A stretch of DNA of 39,859 nt from Armatimonadota bacterium (GCA_012512505.1 JAAZEB010000150.1:1-39859); one strand, 5' to 3'; shown: positions 15,702-24,476, numbered from the stretch's first letter. The notes: generated from the letters alone by a model not told the origin. Numbers and translations: made by a program.

Positions 15702-16679
15702 ATGGATAGACGGGAACGGATAGCGCGGCAGATCCCCTTTGCCCTCGCCCACACCAACTTCAACTGGCTCGGAAGCAAGTACGAAGGGAAGGTCCGCGAC
15801 AACTATAGCGCCGACGGGCGCCGCTTCATCGTGGTGACCGACCGTCTGAGCGCCTTTGACCGCGTCATCGCCCCAATCCCGTTCAAGGGGGAGGTGCTCA
15901 ACCGCCTGGCGCAGTTCTGGTTCGAGCGCACCGGCCACATCGTCGAAAACCACCTGCTGGCCGTGCCCGACCCCAACGTGATGGTGGCCAAGGAGTGCCA
16001 GCCGCTGCCGGTGGAAGTGGTGGTGCGCGCCTACCTGACGGGCGTGACCAGCACCTCCATTTGGACTCAGTACCAGCAAGGCGCGCGCGTCTTCTGCGGG
16101 CACCAGTTGGCCGAGGGGATGGTGAAGAACCAGCCCCTCCCCGAACCGATTGTCACCCCCTCCACCAAGGCAGCGAAGGGCGGGCACGACGAGTCCGTCT
16201 CCGCCGAGGAGATCGTGCGCCGGGGGTTGCTGTCGGCGGAGCTGATGCAGCAGGTCTCCGAGGTAAGCCTGGCGCTGTTCCGCTTCGGCTCGGAACTGCT
16301 GGCGCAGCACGGGCTGATCCTGGTCGACACCAAGTACGAGTTCGGCCTGTATGAGGGCCGCCTCCACTTGATTGACGAGATCCACACGCCAGACTCCTCG
16401 CGCTTCTGGATCCGCGATACCTACGCGGAGCGGTTTGCCCGGGGCGAGGAGCCGGAGAAGATCGACAAGGAGTACCTCCGCGAGTGGCTGGCGCAGCAAG
16501 GCTTCCGCGGTGAGGGAGAGATCCCGACCATTCCAGAGGCGGTGGTTGCGGAGACGGCCTACCGCTACCTGACCGCCGCCGAGCGGATCATGGGCCAATC
16601 GCTGGATCTCACCGTGGGGGAAGTGGCCGGGCGCATCGAGCGCAACCTCCGCCGCTACCTGGCCGAGCAGGCAGGCTAA
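15702..16679 (+). CDS. purC: Phosphoribosylaminoimidazole-succinocarboxamide synthase (SAICAR synthase)
   Basis: Joins CAIR and aspartate with ATP in de novo purine synthesis; cytosolic. 325 residues, matching the longer SAICAR synthase form (about 300) rather than the 240-residue short form. Motifs: YEGKVRDNY, VVTDRLSAFDRVI, VEVVVRAYLTG, the substrate loop STKAAKGGHDE and LVDTKYEFG...LIDEIHTPDSSRFW. The ATG at 15702 has GGAG at 15690-15693. It is the second gene behind the NYN protein and the only purine gene in the window, so the pathway is scattered. The next gene is convergent, with a 24-bp gap. Nothing odd in the sequence. Confidence 0.97.
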   Translation: MDRRERIARQIPFALAHTNFNWLGSKYEGKVRDNYSADGRRFIVVTDRLSAFDRVIAPIPFKGEVLNRLAQFWFERTGHIVENHLLAVPDPNVMVAKECQPLPVEVVVRAYLTGVTSTSIWTQYQQGARVFCGHQLAEGMVKNQPLPEPIVTPSTKAAKGGHDESVSAEEIVRRGLLSAELMQQVSEVSLALFRFGSELLAQHGLILVDTKYEFGLYEGRLHLIDEIHTPDSSRFWIRDTYAERFARGEEPEKIDKEYLREWLAQQGFRGEGEIPTIPEAVVAETAYRYLTAAERIMGQSLDLTVGEVAGRIERNLRRYLAEQAG

Positions 16680-16703
16680 CGGCTCCCTGGTAGCCCCGCC
16701 CCC

Positions 16704-18893
16704 CTACGCGAGCGTGTCGAGGTAAGACAGGAACGCGGTGACGACCACCGGATCGAACTGGGTGCCGGCACCGTTGGCGATGTAAGCGCGGGCCTGGTCG
16801 AAGGAGAGCGCGGGCCGATAAGGGCGGTCGGTGGTGAGGGCGTCCCACACGTCGGCAGCCGCCAGGATTCGGCCGCCCAGGGGGATCTGCTCGCCGGCCA
16901 GCCCGTCTGGGTAGCCGCCGCCGTCCCACCGCTCGTGGTGCGTCCCCACCAGGTCGGCAATCCCCCGCAGGCGGCGGTGCCGCTGCAGCCAGCGCCGTCC
17001 GAGCACCGGGTGTTGGCGTACCTCCGCCTGCTCGGCCTCGGTGAGCGCGGCCGGCTTGTTGAGGATCGTCTTGTCCAGCACCGCCTTGCCGACATCGTGG
17101 AGCAGCGCCGCGTAGCGCAGGTCCTCCAGCTCGTCGCTGGAGAGGGCCAGGCGCGCCCCGATGGCACAGGCGTACTTCATCACCCGCGCGCAGTGCCCGG
17201 CCGTATAGCGGTCGTTCGACTCGATGATGTCGGCCAGCATCATGGTGAGGTTGAAGAAGCGGTCGCGGCTTTCCTCGAAGGTGACCGCGCTCTCCAGGGC
17301 CATCGTGGCGAAGGCGGTAACGGCGGAAACCAGGGCGGGGCTGTTGTCGCGCGGCATCTGGCCCACGGCGACGTAACCCACCTCCTTGCCGTGCAGCAGC
17401 ATCGGCGCGCGCGCCTCCCCGGCCGAAGGGGCGGCGGCGCGGGGGTGGCCTGGCAACCACTCGCCCAGCCACGCATCCTCGATGTGGAGAGTGGCCTGCT
17501 GGGCGCCGAGCACGCGGCGGATCCCGTCCTCACGCCGCGCGCGCAGCTCGGCAGGGCTTTGGGGGTGGGAGACGGCCTGCGTCATCTCCGCCAGGGCATC
17601 GACGGCGCCCTGCACGCGGGCGCGCGCCGCCTGCTCCTCCAGGAAGCTGGAAACGCTGACGGCAAGCCACGCCAGGAAGATCGCCAGCAGCGGCCGCACC
17701 ACCTCCAGCCAGACGAAGTGCGCCGCGATCAGCCAAAAGCCGACCAACCATACCCCAAGCGCCAGCGCCACCGCCACCGCGATCTGGCTCCGCAGCCCGC
17801 GCCGCCGCGTCTGGCCCACCAGCAGCGCCACGGCGAAGGTGACCAGCAGCCCCACCCACTCCGGCAAACGGCGAATCGTCGACTGGTCGAGGATGTTCTG
17901 CAGTGCCGCGGCCTGTACCTCGACGCCTGGATAATCGCCCCCGTAAGGAGTGGTCTTGGTATCGAAGCCGCCGGAGTGGGTGTTCCCAACGAGCACCGCG
18001 CGATCGCGGAAGTAGCGTGGCTCGTAGGCGCCGGCGACGATGTCGGCATAAGAGAGGTGGTGCAGCGAGCGGTAAGGCCCGTAGTAGTTGATCACCATCT
18101 CGCCGTTGTCGTCGATGGGAACGCGCCGGTCGCCAATGATGACCGCCTCGCCGAGGCGGACGCGCACCTTCTCCAGGGGCACGCCCAGCAGATCGGCCGC
18201 CATCAGGAGCGGCAAGCTGGCATAGCAGCGGGCCTGGTCGGGGGGATCGCCAGGGCGGACGTAGACCACCACCAGCGGGAAGCGACGGACCACGCCGTCG
18301 ATCTCCGGGAGCACGGTGACGGAGCCAAGGCCCCGGGCCGCCTCGCGGAGCACCGCGGGGGGCAGCCACGCCCCTTTCATCTGCAGGCGCACCGCGGCGG
18401 CATCGGCGGGGGTGGTCGTTAGCCGGGCGGCATCCAGGGCATCGCCGATCTCTCCCGCCGGGTCGAACGGGTTGGCCGCGCGCTCAAAGGCGACGCCCAG
18501 GTAGGTGTGGCCGGCGGCACGCATCGCGGCGGCGAACTGCCGGTCCTCGGCGCCACGGGGCTCCTCGAAGCGCAGGTCGAACCCCAGGCAGCGCGCGCCG
18601 GCGGCCCGGGTGAAGCGCACCAGTTCGGCGTAGCGGTCGCGCGGCATCGGCCAACGCCGCCCCCCCACCGAGTCGATCGTCTTCCGGTCGATCGCCGCGA
18701 TCAAGACGCGGACATCGGTATCGCGCAGGCGGTTGCCGACCCGCCAGCGCAGGCGCACGTCGAACGACGCCAGCTCCGCCCTCTCCAGGCGCAGCACGGC
18801 GAACAGCCCGAGCGACAGCAGCGTCGCGGCGATCCCCGCCGCGAGGCCCCATCCGCACTTACCCGACGCCCACCCCACCGACAGCGTGCGCAC
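16704..18893 (-). CDS. CHASE2 sensor with HD-GYP cyclic-di-GMP phosphodiesterase domain
   Basis: 729 residues. TM1 spans about 13-35. A CHASE2 extracytoplasmic sensor (about 40-340: SFDVRLRWR, VLIAAIDRKTIDSVG...RWPMPRDRYAELV, YYGPYRSLHHLSYADI, FRDRAVLVGNT, YGGDYPGVEVQAAALQNIL) follows. Next are three membrane segments (about 345-420), a GAF-like linker, and an HD-GYP domain (about 540-729). HD is at 599-600 (LLHDVGKAVLDKTILNKP) and HHERWDGGGYP at 652-662, so all metal ligands and the GYP motif are intact and it should hydrolyse cyclic-di-GMP to GMP. The GTG start is 7 nt after the stop of the prepilin/FecR gene, so the two are coupled. CHASE2 receptors often neighbour FecR-domain proteins, which fits this pairing. 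Confidence 0.92.
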   Translation of the reverse strand: MRTLSVGWASGKCGWGLAAGIAATLLSLGLFAVLRLERAELASFDVRLRWRVGNRLRDTDVRVLIAAIDRKTIDSVGGRRWPMPRDRYAELVRFTRAAGARCLGFDLRFEEPRGAEDRQFAAAMRAAGHTYLGVAFERAANPFDPAGEIGDALDAARLTTTPADAAAVRLQMKGAWLPPAVLREAARGLGSVTVLPEIDGVVRRFPLVVVYVRPGDPPDQARCYASLPLLMAADLLGVPLEKVRVRLGEAVIIGDRRVPIDDNGEMVINYYGPYRSLHHLSYADIVAGAYEPRYFRDRAVLVGNTHSGGFDTKTTPYGGDYPGVEVQAAALQNILDQSTIRRLPEWVGLLVTFAVALLVGQTRRRGLRSQIAVAVALALGVWLVGFWLIAAHFVWLEVVRPLLAIFLAWLAVSVSSFLEEQAARARVQGAVDALAEMTQAVSHPQSPAELRARREDGIRRVLGAQQATLHIEDAWLGEWLPGHPRAAAPSAGEARAPMLLHGKEVGYVAVGQMPRDNSPALVSAVTAFATMALESAVTFEESRDRFFNLTMMLADIIESNDRYTAGHCARVMKYACAIGARLALSSDELEDLRYAALLHDVGKAVLDKTILNKPAALTEAEQAEVRQHPVLGRRWLQRHRRLRGIADLVGTHHERWDGGGYPDGLAGEQIPLGGRILAAADVWDALTTDRPYRPALSFDQARAYIANGAGTQFDPVVVTAFLSYLDTLA

Positions 18894-18900
18894 TCACCCG

Positions 18901-20025
18901 CTACCCATCCCTCTTCTTCCGCTTCCTCGGGCTGCCATCCTCGGTCACCTCGGCTTCCTCTCCCGCGTACACGTCAATCGTGCCGAAGCGCCCCGTCAGG
19001 TAGATTACCCCCTCTGTGACGCTGGCGGTCGCCGTCCCTTTCGGTTTATTTTTCCACTTGCTTTTCCCCTTGGGGGGCGGCAGCGGCGCCCCATCGGGGC
19101 CCTTAGCGTAGATCGACCAGAAGCGCGTGCCTTTGGCGCCAGCCGTGCCGGTCGGGGTGATCACCTCGTAGCGAGACCCGGGCTGGACGATGTGGTAAGC
19201 GTAGCCGCTGGCCAGCCGCAAGATGGTGAAGAAGGGAGACAACTCGCGCCCGGAAGTGTACTGGAAGGCATCCACCACCATCACCTGGGAAGGGCCGGCG
19301 ATCTCGGCGGACGAGCCATCGTGAAAGCTAAGGGTGGCCACGGTGCCCTGCGTCACCAAGATCCAATCGCCCGGGCAGACTTCCTGGCCGGGCACGGAGG
19401 CCTGGGCATTCTGCCAGAACTGTTCTTCGGTCGGCTCCGCCTCGCCCGGCCGCTCCACGTCGTAAGGCAGCACCAGCACCCCACCGCCGCCGGAGAGGGT
19501 GGCGACGTAGGTGCGGCCGCGCTCGTGATGGCTGGGGTTGTTGAGGAAGACCTGGACGCCCTTGCCCGATTCCTGGTGGAACGGGCAGCAGAGGAGCAGC
19601 CGCTGCTCGTCCTTGTCAGCCTCGCTGCGAACGATGTAAAAGTCGGTGTAGGTGCGCACGCCCGGGCGGGTATCCTCGGGGCAGCGGAAGCCTTCCTCGG
19701 TGGTGACGTACTCCGGGTACAGCTCATCGAGGATATTCGGATAGCAGCGGCGGTCAGCGCGGTAGCGCTCCAGTTCCATCGCCAGCGTCTTCATCCGAGC
19801 CGCGCACAGGCTGGCCATGGCGCCCGAATGAGCAATTGAGTAGGACTTCATCGCCACCGCCATCAACACCGCGATGATCGCGACGGCGGCAACCACCTGC
19901 AACAACGAGTAGCCGCGGCGCGCTGCGGGAGATGGAATCGGAACGCCCGGTAGATGAACCGGCAGCATCGTATCGGCGCGGTGCCTGGAGGTCCCGGCCG
20001 GGTGACGGTCACGTGGGGTGTACAT
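18901..20025 (-). CDS. Prepilin-type N-terminus fused to a FecR-like domain
   Basis: 374 residues from ATG 20025, which has GAGAGGAGGGCGC in front. A long leader ends in the prepilin peptidase site RRG|YSLLQVVAAVAIIAVLMAVAM (cleavage after G38), followed by the usual helix. Position +5 is Gln43 instead of the nearly invariant Glu, as in tip-type minor pseudopilins. Residues about 70-180 form a globular pseudopilin-like part with RCYPNILDELYPEYVTTEEGFRCPED. From about 195 on the pattern is FecR-like: PGDWILVTQGTVATLSFHDGSSAEI, FTILRLASGYAYHIV, RYEVITPTGTAGAKGTRFW, ASVTEGVIYL, VYAGEEAEV. The tail is basic (RKRKKRDG). Function: probably an exported minor pilin or sensory surface protein, made with the CHASE2/HD-GYP protein. 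Confidence 0.85.
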   Translation of the reverse strand: MYTPRDRHPAGTSRHRADTMLPVHLPGVPIPSPAARRGYSLLQVVAAVAIIAVLMAVAMKSYSIAHSGAMASLCAARMKTLAMELERYRADRRCYPNILDELYPEYVTTEEGFRCPEDTRPGVRTYTDFYIVRSEADKDEQRLLLCCPFHQESGKGVQVFLNNPSHHERGRTYVATLSGGGGVLVLPYDVERPGEAEPTEEQFWQNAQASVPGQEVCPGDWILVTQGTVATLSFHDGSSAEIAGPSQVMVVDAFQYTSGRELSPFFTILRLASGYAYHIVQPGSRYEVITPTGTAGAKGTRFWSIYAKGPDGAPLPPPKGKSKWKNKPKGTATASVTEGVIYLTGRFGTIDVYAGEEAEVTEDGSPRKRKKRDG

Positions 20026-20160
20026 GCGCCCTCCTCTCACGGATCCGGCGACAGCGCAATCCGGTTGCCTGGCCCGTGGCCGCAGCGAGGCGCGTGACAC
20101 TGCGGCAACGTAGAGCGCGGGAGGCCTCCCGCCGCCTACTTCCTCGGCCGAATGGGGAGC

Positions 20161-20166
20161 AGTATA
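20161..20166 (-). promoter_or_regulatory. Possible -10 element of the prepilin/CHASE2 operon
   Basis: TATACT on the minus strand in the 203-bp gap before the prepilin gene; the preceding GAGCGGG resembles the GGCGGGG in front of the TATACT of the cold-shock gene. No good -35 is found at 16-18 bp, so this is tentative. Confidence 0.35.
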
Positions 20167-20228
20167 CCCGCTCCCGTTGGGGCAGCGCGAGCCGTTCCGC
20201 CACTCATTATTAAATTATGGCTAATCCT

Positions 20229-21275
20229 TCACACTTCTCCAGGGTTCGCCCCCGTAGGCGTTGGCCGCGAGGAAGAACCGGGAAGCATCGCCCGCGGCGG
20301 CACCGGGTAGGGCCAGGCAAACGCGTGGCGGAAGGCCGCGTCCTGGCAGGCGCGGAGCTGGTCGAAATCGATGATGTCCTGAGTGAGGAGGTTTTCGTAC
20401 TCCCAGGGGAGGCGGACGTTGTGCAGCCCGGCGTTGTCGGTGTTGATGGTGATGTCGACGCCGGCCTCGCGGCAGCGCTCGAACACCAGGCGCAGGTCGG
20501 CCAGGTCGCTCAGGGTGCCGGTCTGCAGGTAGGTGGTGGGGCACACTTCGAGGCACTGGCCGCGGGCGGCCACCTCGGGAAGCAGCTCCGGGTGCCGCAG
20601 CGGGATCTGGATGCCGTGGCCGACGCGGTCCAGCAGGGGGAGGATCTCCGGGTAGCAGCCATCGGCCGTTTCGAACAGGTGGCCGGTGGTGCGGATGCCC
20701 AGGGAGCGGGCATAGCGCAGCAGGTCCAGGAACTCGCCGAGGCGCTCGCGGTAGAGGACATCCGGGCCGGCCAGATCCACGCCGCAGACCCACTCCGGGA
20801 GGGCGGCAGCGAGATCGACCATGGCGCGGTTCACCGCGTAGGGAAGGCGGCTGTGCAGGCAGAGGATCTGGCGCATCAGCAGTGGGTAGTCGGGCACGCG
20901 CCCGGCCCGGCCGATGGTCTCGACCACCTCGCGCATCTGGGCGAGGCGGTCGCGCTCCGGCAGGCGGGCGTCGGTGCGCAGGTAGGGGCTGTGGCGCAGC
21001 TCCAGGTAGCCGACGCTCTCGAAGACGTAGGCGCCGCGCACCAGCTTACTGACGAAGTAAGGCAGCTTCTCCAGCGTCTGCACCTCTTCCACCAGCGAGT
21101 GCAGCTCCAGGTACTCCGTCAGGCTGGACCGCGGGCGGGTGTAGAACGCCTCGAAGCTCTCGTACGTCGGGTAATGCTCCGCCAGCGGGTGGTCGTGCCG
21201 GCGGAGGAAGCGCCAGAAGATCCGCGGCACCACGGATCCCCCCAGGTGGCGATGCAACTCGGCGTAAAGCGCCAT
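20229..21275 (-). CDS. Adenosine deaminase-like amidohydrolase
   Basis: 348 residues, a TIM-barrel metal hydrolase of the adenosine/adenine deaminase family. Zinc ligands and active-site residues by motif: HRHLGGS (H8, H10), CGVDLAGPD, TGHLFET (H and catalytic-type E, equivalent to HAGE), RVGHGIQIPL, CLEVCPTTYLQTG and ITINTDN. Differences from classical Add: HLDGS is HLGGS, CPxSN is CPTTY, and the SDDP pair is TDN, with one Asp left. The base partners are therefore partly changed and the substrate may be another purine or modified nucleoside. The ATG at 21275 follows GGGAGCAAGAGAAC. It is followed on the same strand, after 203 bp, by the prepilin operon; divergent to the epimerase gene. Confidence 0.85.
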   Translation of the reverse strand: MALYAELHRHLGGSVVPRIFWRFLRRHDHPLAEHYPTYESFEAFYTRPRSSLTEYLELHSLVEEVQTLEKLPYFVSKLVRGAYVFESVGYLELRHSPYLRTDARLPERDRLAQMREVVETIGRAGRVPDYPLLMRQILCLHSRLPYAVNRAMVDLAAALPEWVCGVDLAGPDVLYRERLGEFLDLLRYARSLGIRTTGHLFETADGCYPEILPLLDRVGHGIQIPLRHPELLPEVAARGQCLEVCPTTYLQTGTLSDLADLRLVFERCREAGVDITINTDNAGLHNVRLPWEYENLLTQDIIDFDQLRACQDAAFRHAFAWPYPVPPRAMLPGSSSRPTPTGANPGEV

Positions 21276-21450
21276 GTTCTCTTGCTCCCAGGTTATTTGG
21301 TAATTCCTATGTTATCACAACGGCCCGGGGGTCGTCATCAGCCAGCCGGACCAGGAGAGGGCCGCGCCGGGCGGGCGCCCGTGCGGCAGGAGGCGGCACC
21401 GGCAACGCGAACCTACGCCCAAGGAAAAACGACCGGTAGGAAGGATCGCG

Positions 21451-22167
21451 ATGAGGGTGTTGGTTACCGGCGCTGCCGGAAGAGTGGGGCGCATGGTCTG
21501 CCCCTACCTGGCGCAGCGACACACGCTGCGCCTGTTTGATCTGGTGCCGGCCGAGGCGCCGGAAGGGGAGATGTGGATCGGCAGCATCCTGGACCGCCCG
21601 GCGCTGGCCGAGGCGATGGCGGGGATGGAGGGTGTGCTCCACCTGGCCTACGGGGCCCGGCGCGGCGCCGACGCCGCCACCTTCGACGAACTCTCGTTCG
21701 ACGTGAACACGAAGGGCACGTTCTTCGTGGCCCAGGCCGCCGCGGCGGCGGGCGTGCGGCGGCTGGTCTACACCAGCAGCCTCAGCCTCTACGAGGGAAA
21801 CATGCCCGCGCCCGGGTGCCAGTTCACCGAGGAGGCCCCGATTGCACCGGTGACCAGCTACGCCCTCACCAAGTATCTCGGCGAGGAGGTGCTGCGGACG
21901 GCCTCGCGCACCAGCGGTCTCGAGGTAGTCTGTCTGCGCCTCACCTACCCAACGTGGCCAGAAGAATGGCCCAAGGCAGCGTCACGGTGGCCCGGCACGA
22001 TCCGCACCGCCGCCGCCGACGTGGCCGCCGCCTGCCACCTCGCCCTAGTGACGCCGGACCTCCGCTTCGAGGTGATCCACATCGCCAGCGACACCCCCGG
22101 CTGCCCCTGGGACATCAGCAAGGCGCGGCGCGTGCTTGGCTACGCGCCCACCTTCCAGTTCACGTAG
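21451..22167 (+). CDS. NAD-dependent epimerase/dehydratase (short-chain reductase fold)
   Basis: 238-residue extended-SDR-type Rossmann protein. Cofactor loop VTGAAGRVG (GxxGxxG) at residues 5-13, acidic D at the end of beta-2 (LRLFDL, favouring NAD), TSSLSLY and the catalytic YALTK (Y and K). The C-terminus is short and ends in ARRVLGYAPTF, which is usual in members acting on sugars or uronates. AGGAAGG precedes the ATG. It lies 12 bp before the UroD-like gene, so the two form an operon. Substrate unknown; likely a sugar or sugar acid. Confidence 0.9.
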   Translation: MRVLVTGAAGRVGRMVCPYLAQRHTLRLFDLVPAEAPEGEMWIGSILDRPALAEAMAGMEGVLHLAYGARRGADAATFDELSFDVNTKGTFFVAQAAAAAGVRRLVYTSSLSLYEGNMPAPGCQFTEEAPIAPVTSYALTKYLGEEVLRTASRTSGLEVVCLRLTYPTWPEEWPKAASRWPGTIRTAAADVAAACHLALVTPDLRFEVIHIASDTPGCPWDISKARRVLGYAPTFQFT

Positions 22168-22179
22168 GAGCGCGAGCCG

Positions 22180-23229
22180 ATGACGGCGACGGAGCGCGTG
22201 CTAGCCGCCCTGGCCTACCAGCCGGTAGACCGCATTCCCCTCTTCGACAGCTACTGGGGCGAGTTCGTCGCCGCCTGGCAGCAGCAGAAGCGGCTGGGTC
22301 CAGACGTTGACATCAACGACTATTACGGCATCGACATCGCCATCTGCACGCCGGACGAAACGCCGTGGCCGTCTCAGGCCGCCACACTGGAGCGGACGCC
22401 GGCCGGCGAGGTGGCGCGCGACGGCTGGGGCGCGACGCACCGCACCACGCCCGGCAGTTTCTTCTACGAGGAGGTCGCCGTTGCGCTCCCGGAAAAGGTG
22501 GACCCGGATACCCTCGTTTTTGAATCGCCACACGCCGAGGGCCGCTATGATGGTTACCTGGCCGCCGTGGCGCACGCGCGGGCGAAGGGGCGCTGTGTCT
22601 TCGCCAAGACCGGCGGTCCCTACCTGCGGACGATGAACCTGCGCGGGGTCGAGCAGTGGCTGATCGATCTGGCCGAGGACCCGGGCTGGGCCTACGCCCT
22701 GGCCGAGCGGGTCACCGATCACCTGACCGCCGTTGGGGTGGAGGCGCTGCGGCGGGCGGGGCTGGGGGAAACCGGCATCTGGATCTACGACGACATCGCC
22801 TCCAACCGGGGGCTGATGGTCTCGCCGCGCACCTACGAGCGGATCTTCGCGCCACTGATGGCCCGCATGGTGAGCGCCTACCGGGCGGCCGGCGCCCGCC
22901 ACGTCGCCCTCCACAGCGACGGGAACGTGCTGCCGGTGCTCGATCTGCTCGTTGACCTTGGCATCGACACGCTGAACCCGGTGGAACCGAAAGCCGGCCT
23001 GGACGTGGTGGCCCTGCGCGAGCAGTACGCGGGGCGCCTCGCCTTCGTCGGCGGCCTCGACAACGCCGGCGTGCTGCCCTCGGGAGACCGCGCGCGGATT
23101 CGGGCACACGTGCAACGCTGCGCCGAGGCCGCGCGCCGGGGCGGGATCGTCATTGGCAGCCACTCCATCGGCCCGGACATCGCCGTGGCCGATTACGACT
23201 ACGCCATCGAACTGATTCGCGGCGCGTAA
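22180..23229 (+). CDS. UroD-like methyltransferase/decarboxylase-fold protein
   Basis: 349-residue protein of the uroporphyrinogen decarboxylase superfamily (TIM barrel). The start TATERVLAALAYQPVDRIP is the superfamily N-terminus. The HSDGN motif (ARHVALHSDGNVLPVLDLLVDLGIDTLNPVEP) is typical of the MtaA/corrinoid-methyltransferase-like branch. The true HemE N-terminal RxxPVWxMRQAG motif is absent, so a haem role is unlikely. GTAGGAGCGCG precedes the ATG; the gap to the epimerase is 12 bp. Relatives in many heterotrophs sit with sugar-catabolism genes and have no assigned reaction. The following gene is convergent. Confidence 0.85.
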   Translation: MTATERVLAALAYQPVDRIPLFDSYWGEFVAAWQQQKRLGPDVDINDYYGIDIAICTPDETPWPSQAATLERTPAGEVARDGWGATHRTTPGSFFYEEVAVALPEKVDPDTLVFESPHAEGRYDGYLAAVAHARAKGRCVFAKTGGPYLRTMNLRGVEQWLIDLAEDPGWAYALAERVTDHLTAVGVEALRRAGLGETGIWIYDDIASNRGLMVSPRTYERIFAPLMARMVSAYRAAGARHVALHSDGNVLPVLDLLVDLGIDTLNPVEPKAGLDVVALREQYAGRLAFVGGLDNAGVLPSGDRARIRAHVQRCAEAARRGGIVIGSHSIGPDIAVADYDYAIELIRGA

Positions 23230-23246
23230 GCGGCGCTCGTCGGGCC

Positions 23247-24368
23247 TCAGCGCGCGCGCCGGCCGCGGGTGAGGCGGGCGAAGCGTTTCAGGGCGGCCTG
23301 GGCACGCGGCTTGCCGTAGCGCCACACCCAGTAGCCGGCGGACGACAACGGCAGGTCGAACTCGCCGATGTACTCCACAAAGCGCGCGTTGAAGCCGGCC
23401 TTGAAGCGGTTCAGGCCAGAGAGGTGGTCGTTGGCGTCCGGCGCGTTGGACTGGGAGACGCCACGGAAATCATAGAGCGTGCAGCCGCACTCCTTAGCCC
23501 AGCGGATCATCTCCCATTGCATCAGGTAGTTGGGCATCACGTTGCGGTGCTCGTTGCTGGATGCGCCGTAGGTGTACCAGGCCTTGTCGCCAAACAAGTA
23601 GGTGATCGCCCCGGCAAGCGCCTGGCCCTGGTATTCGGCCAGGAAGAGGCGTGCCCGCCCACGACCGACGAGGATCTCCCAGGTGTCGCGGTAGTAGTCG
23701 AAGGCCCGGATGAGGAAGCCGTCACGCTCGGCGGTGATCTGCAGCAGGTCGTAGAAGGTGCGCATGTCCTCCAGCGTCTCGCCCACCCGCACGGTGACGC
23801 CCTTGCGGCCGGCCAGGCGGATGTTGTAGCGCGTCTTCTCTTTGCACTGCTTCAGCAACTCGTCGAGGGAGGGGGCTAGGTCCAGCTTCATCACGCAGCG
23901 CGGCTGCTCGCCGCCAAAGCCCTGCCCCTCGCCGCTCCCCTGCCCCGCGCGAACGAAGCCAGCCGCCAGGAGGCATTCGGCCACCTCCGGCTGCTCCACC
24001 GGCGGGTCAATCTTGACAAGGAGAGCGCCCTCGCGCCGGCCGATCTGACGCAGCGCCAGCGCCAGGTGGTGGATCAGTTCGGGGCGGGAGAAATCGAGCA
24101 CCGGGCCGCGGGGGGCGTAGAGGATGCTGGCGCCGGGCAGGGGCAGGCGCCGCTTCAGGAGGGCGGCAGCGGCCACGATCCGGCCCTCCTCGTGCAGCGC
24201 CAGGCGCAGCGGCTGCCAGGCACCGCGAGCCTTCAGCTCGCCCCACTCCCACGACTGCAGCAAGTCGCCGGTTGGCGCCGCGGCGACGAAGTCGTTCCAT
24301 GCTTCCCGCTGTGCCGCGGTGTACTCTACTGTTACGAACGTGCCCGTGCCATGCTGCCCGTCGGCCAC
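23247..24368 (-). CDS. FemAB/FemX-type peptidyltransferase (GNAT fold, aminoacyl-tRNA-dependent ligase)
   Basis: About 373 residues. The family adds amino acids from aminoacyl-tRNA to peptidoglycan stem peptides. Features: N-terminal GNAT half with LLQSWEWGELKARGAW and ILYAPRGPVLDF; second half with KTRYNIRLAGRKGVTVR (the FemAB KTRYNI(R/K) signature) and YGASSNEHRNVMPNYLMQWEMIRWAKECGCTLYDFRGVS. The ending GLNRFKAGFNARFVEYIGEFDLP is typical. No coiled-coil insertion is seen, so it resembles FemX rather than FemA. I use the GTG at 24368 because the GGGGAGAGG site then has a workable spacing; a GTG at 24380 is also in frame but abuts that site. Its promoter is back-to-back with that of mreB, both being envelope genes. 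Confidence 0.88.
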   Translation of the reverse strand: MADGQHGTGTFVTVEYTAAQREAWNDFVAAAPTGDLLQSWEWGELKARGAWQPLRLALHEEGRIVAAAALLKRRLPLPGASILYAPRGPVLDFSRPELIHHLALALRQIGRREGALLVKIDPPVEQPEVAECLLAAGFVRAGQGSGEGQGFGGEQPRCVMKLDLAPSLDELLKQCKEKTRYNIRLAGRKGVTVRVGETLEDMRTFYDLLQITAERDGFLIRAFDYYRDTWEILVGRGRARLFLAEYQGQALAGAITYLFGDKAWYTYGASSNEHRNVMPNYLMQWEMIRWAKECGCTLYDFRGVSQSNAPDANDHLSGLNRFKAGFNARFVEYIGEFDLPLSSAGYWVWRYGKPRAQAALKRFARLTRGRRAR

Positions 24369-24400
24369 GCAAATGCCCACCTCTCCCCGATACTGCCGGT

Positions 24401-24429
24401 ATTCTACCGTAGTGACCCCCGGCTGTCAA
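24401..24429 (-). promoter_or_regulatory. Sigma-70-type promoter of the FemAB-like gene
   Basis: On the minus strand TTGACA (24424-24429), a 17-bp spacer, TAGAAT (24401-24406). The start is expected near 24394, giving a leader of about 25 nt. Its -35 is 14 bp from that of the divergent mreB promoter, so RNA polymerase at one site may hinder the other. Confidence 0.85.
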
Positions 24430-24443
24430 ACCTTGCGCCCGTA

Positions 24444-24472
24444 TTGACACTGCCCAGGGTCTCTGTTATACT
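24444..24472 (+). promoter_or_regulatory. Consensus-like sigma-70 promoter of the mreBCD operon
   Basis: TTGACA (24444-24449), a 17-bp spacer, TATACT (24467-24472). Start expected near 24476-24479. Leader of about 230 nt to mreB. Confidence 0.9.
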
Positions 24473-24476
24473 TTCA

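Noticed and set aside
20221-20793. Minus-strand frame overlapping the adenosine-deaminase-like gene
   Set aside because: Alternate frame of the same DNA with Pro/Arg-rich composition and no start signal.
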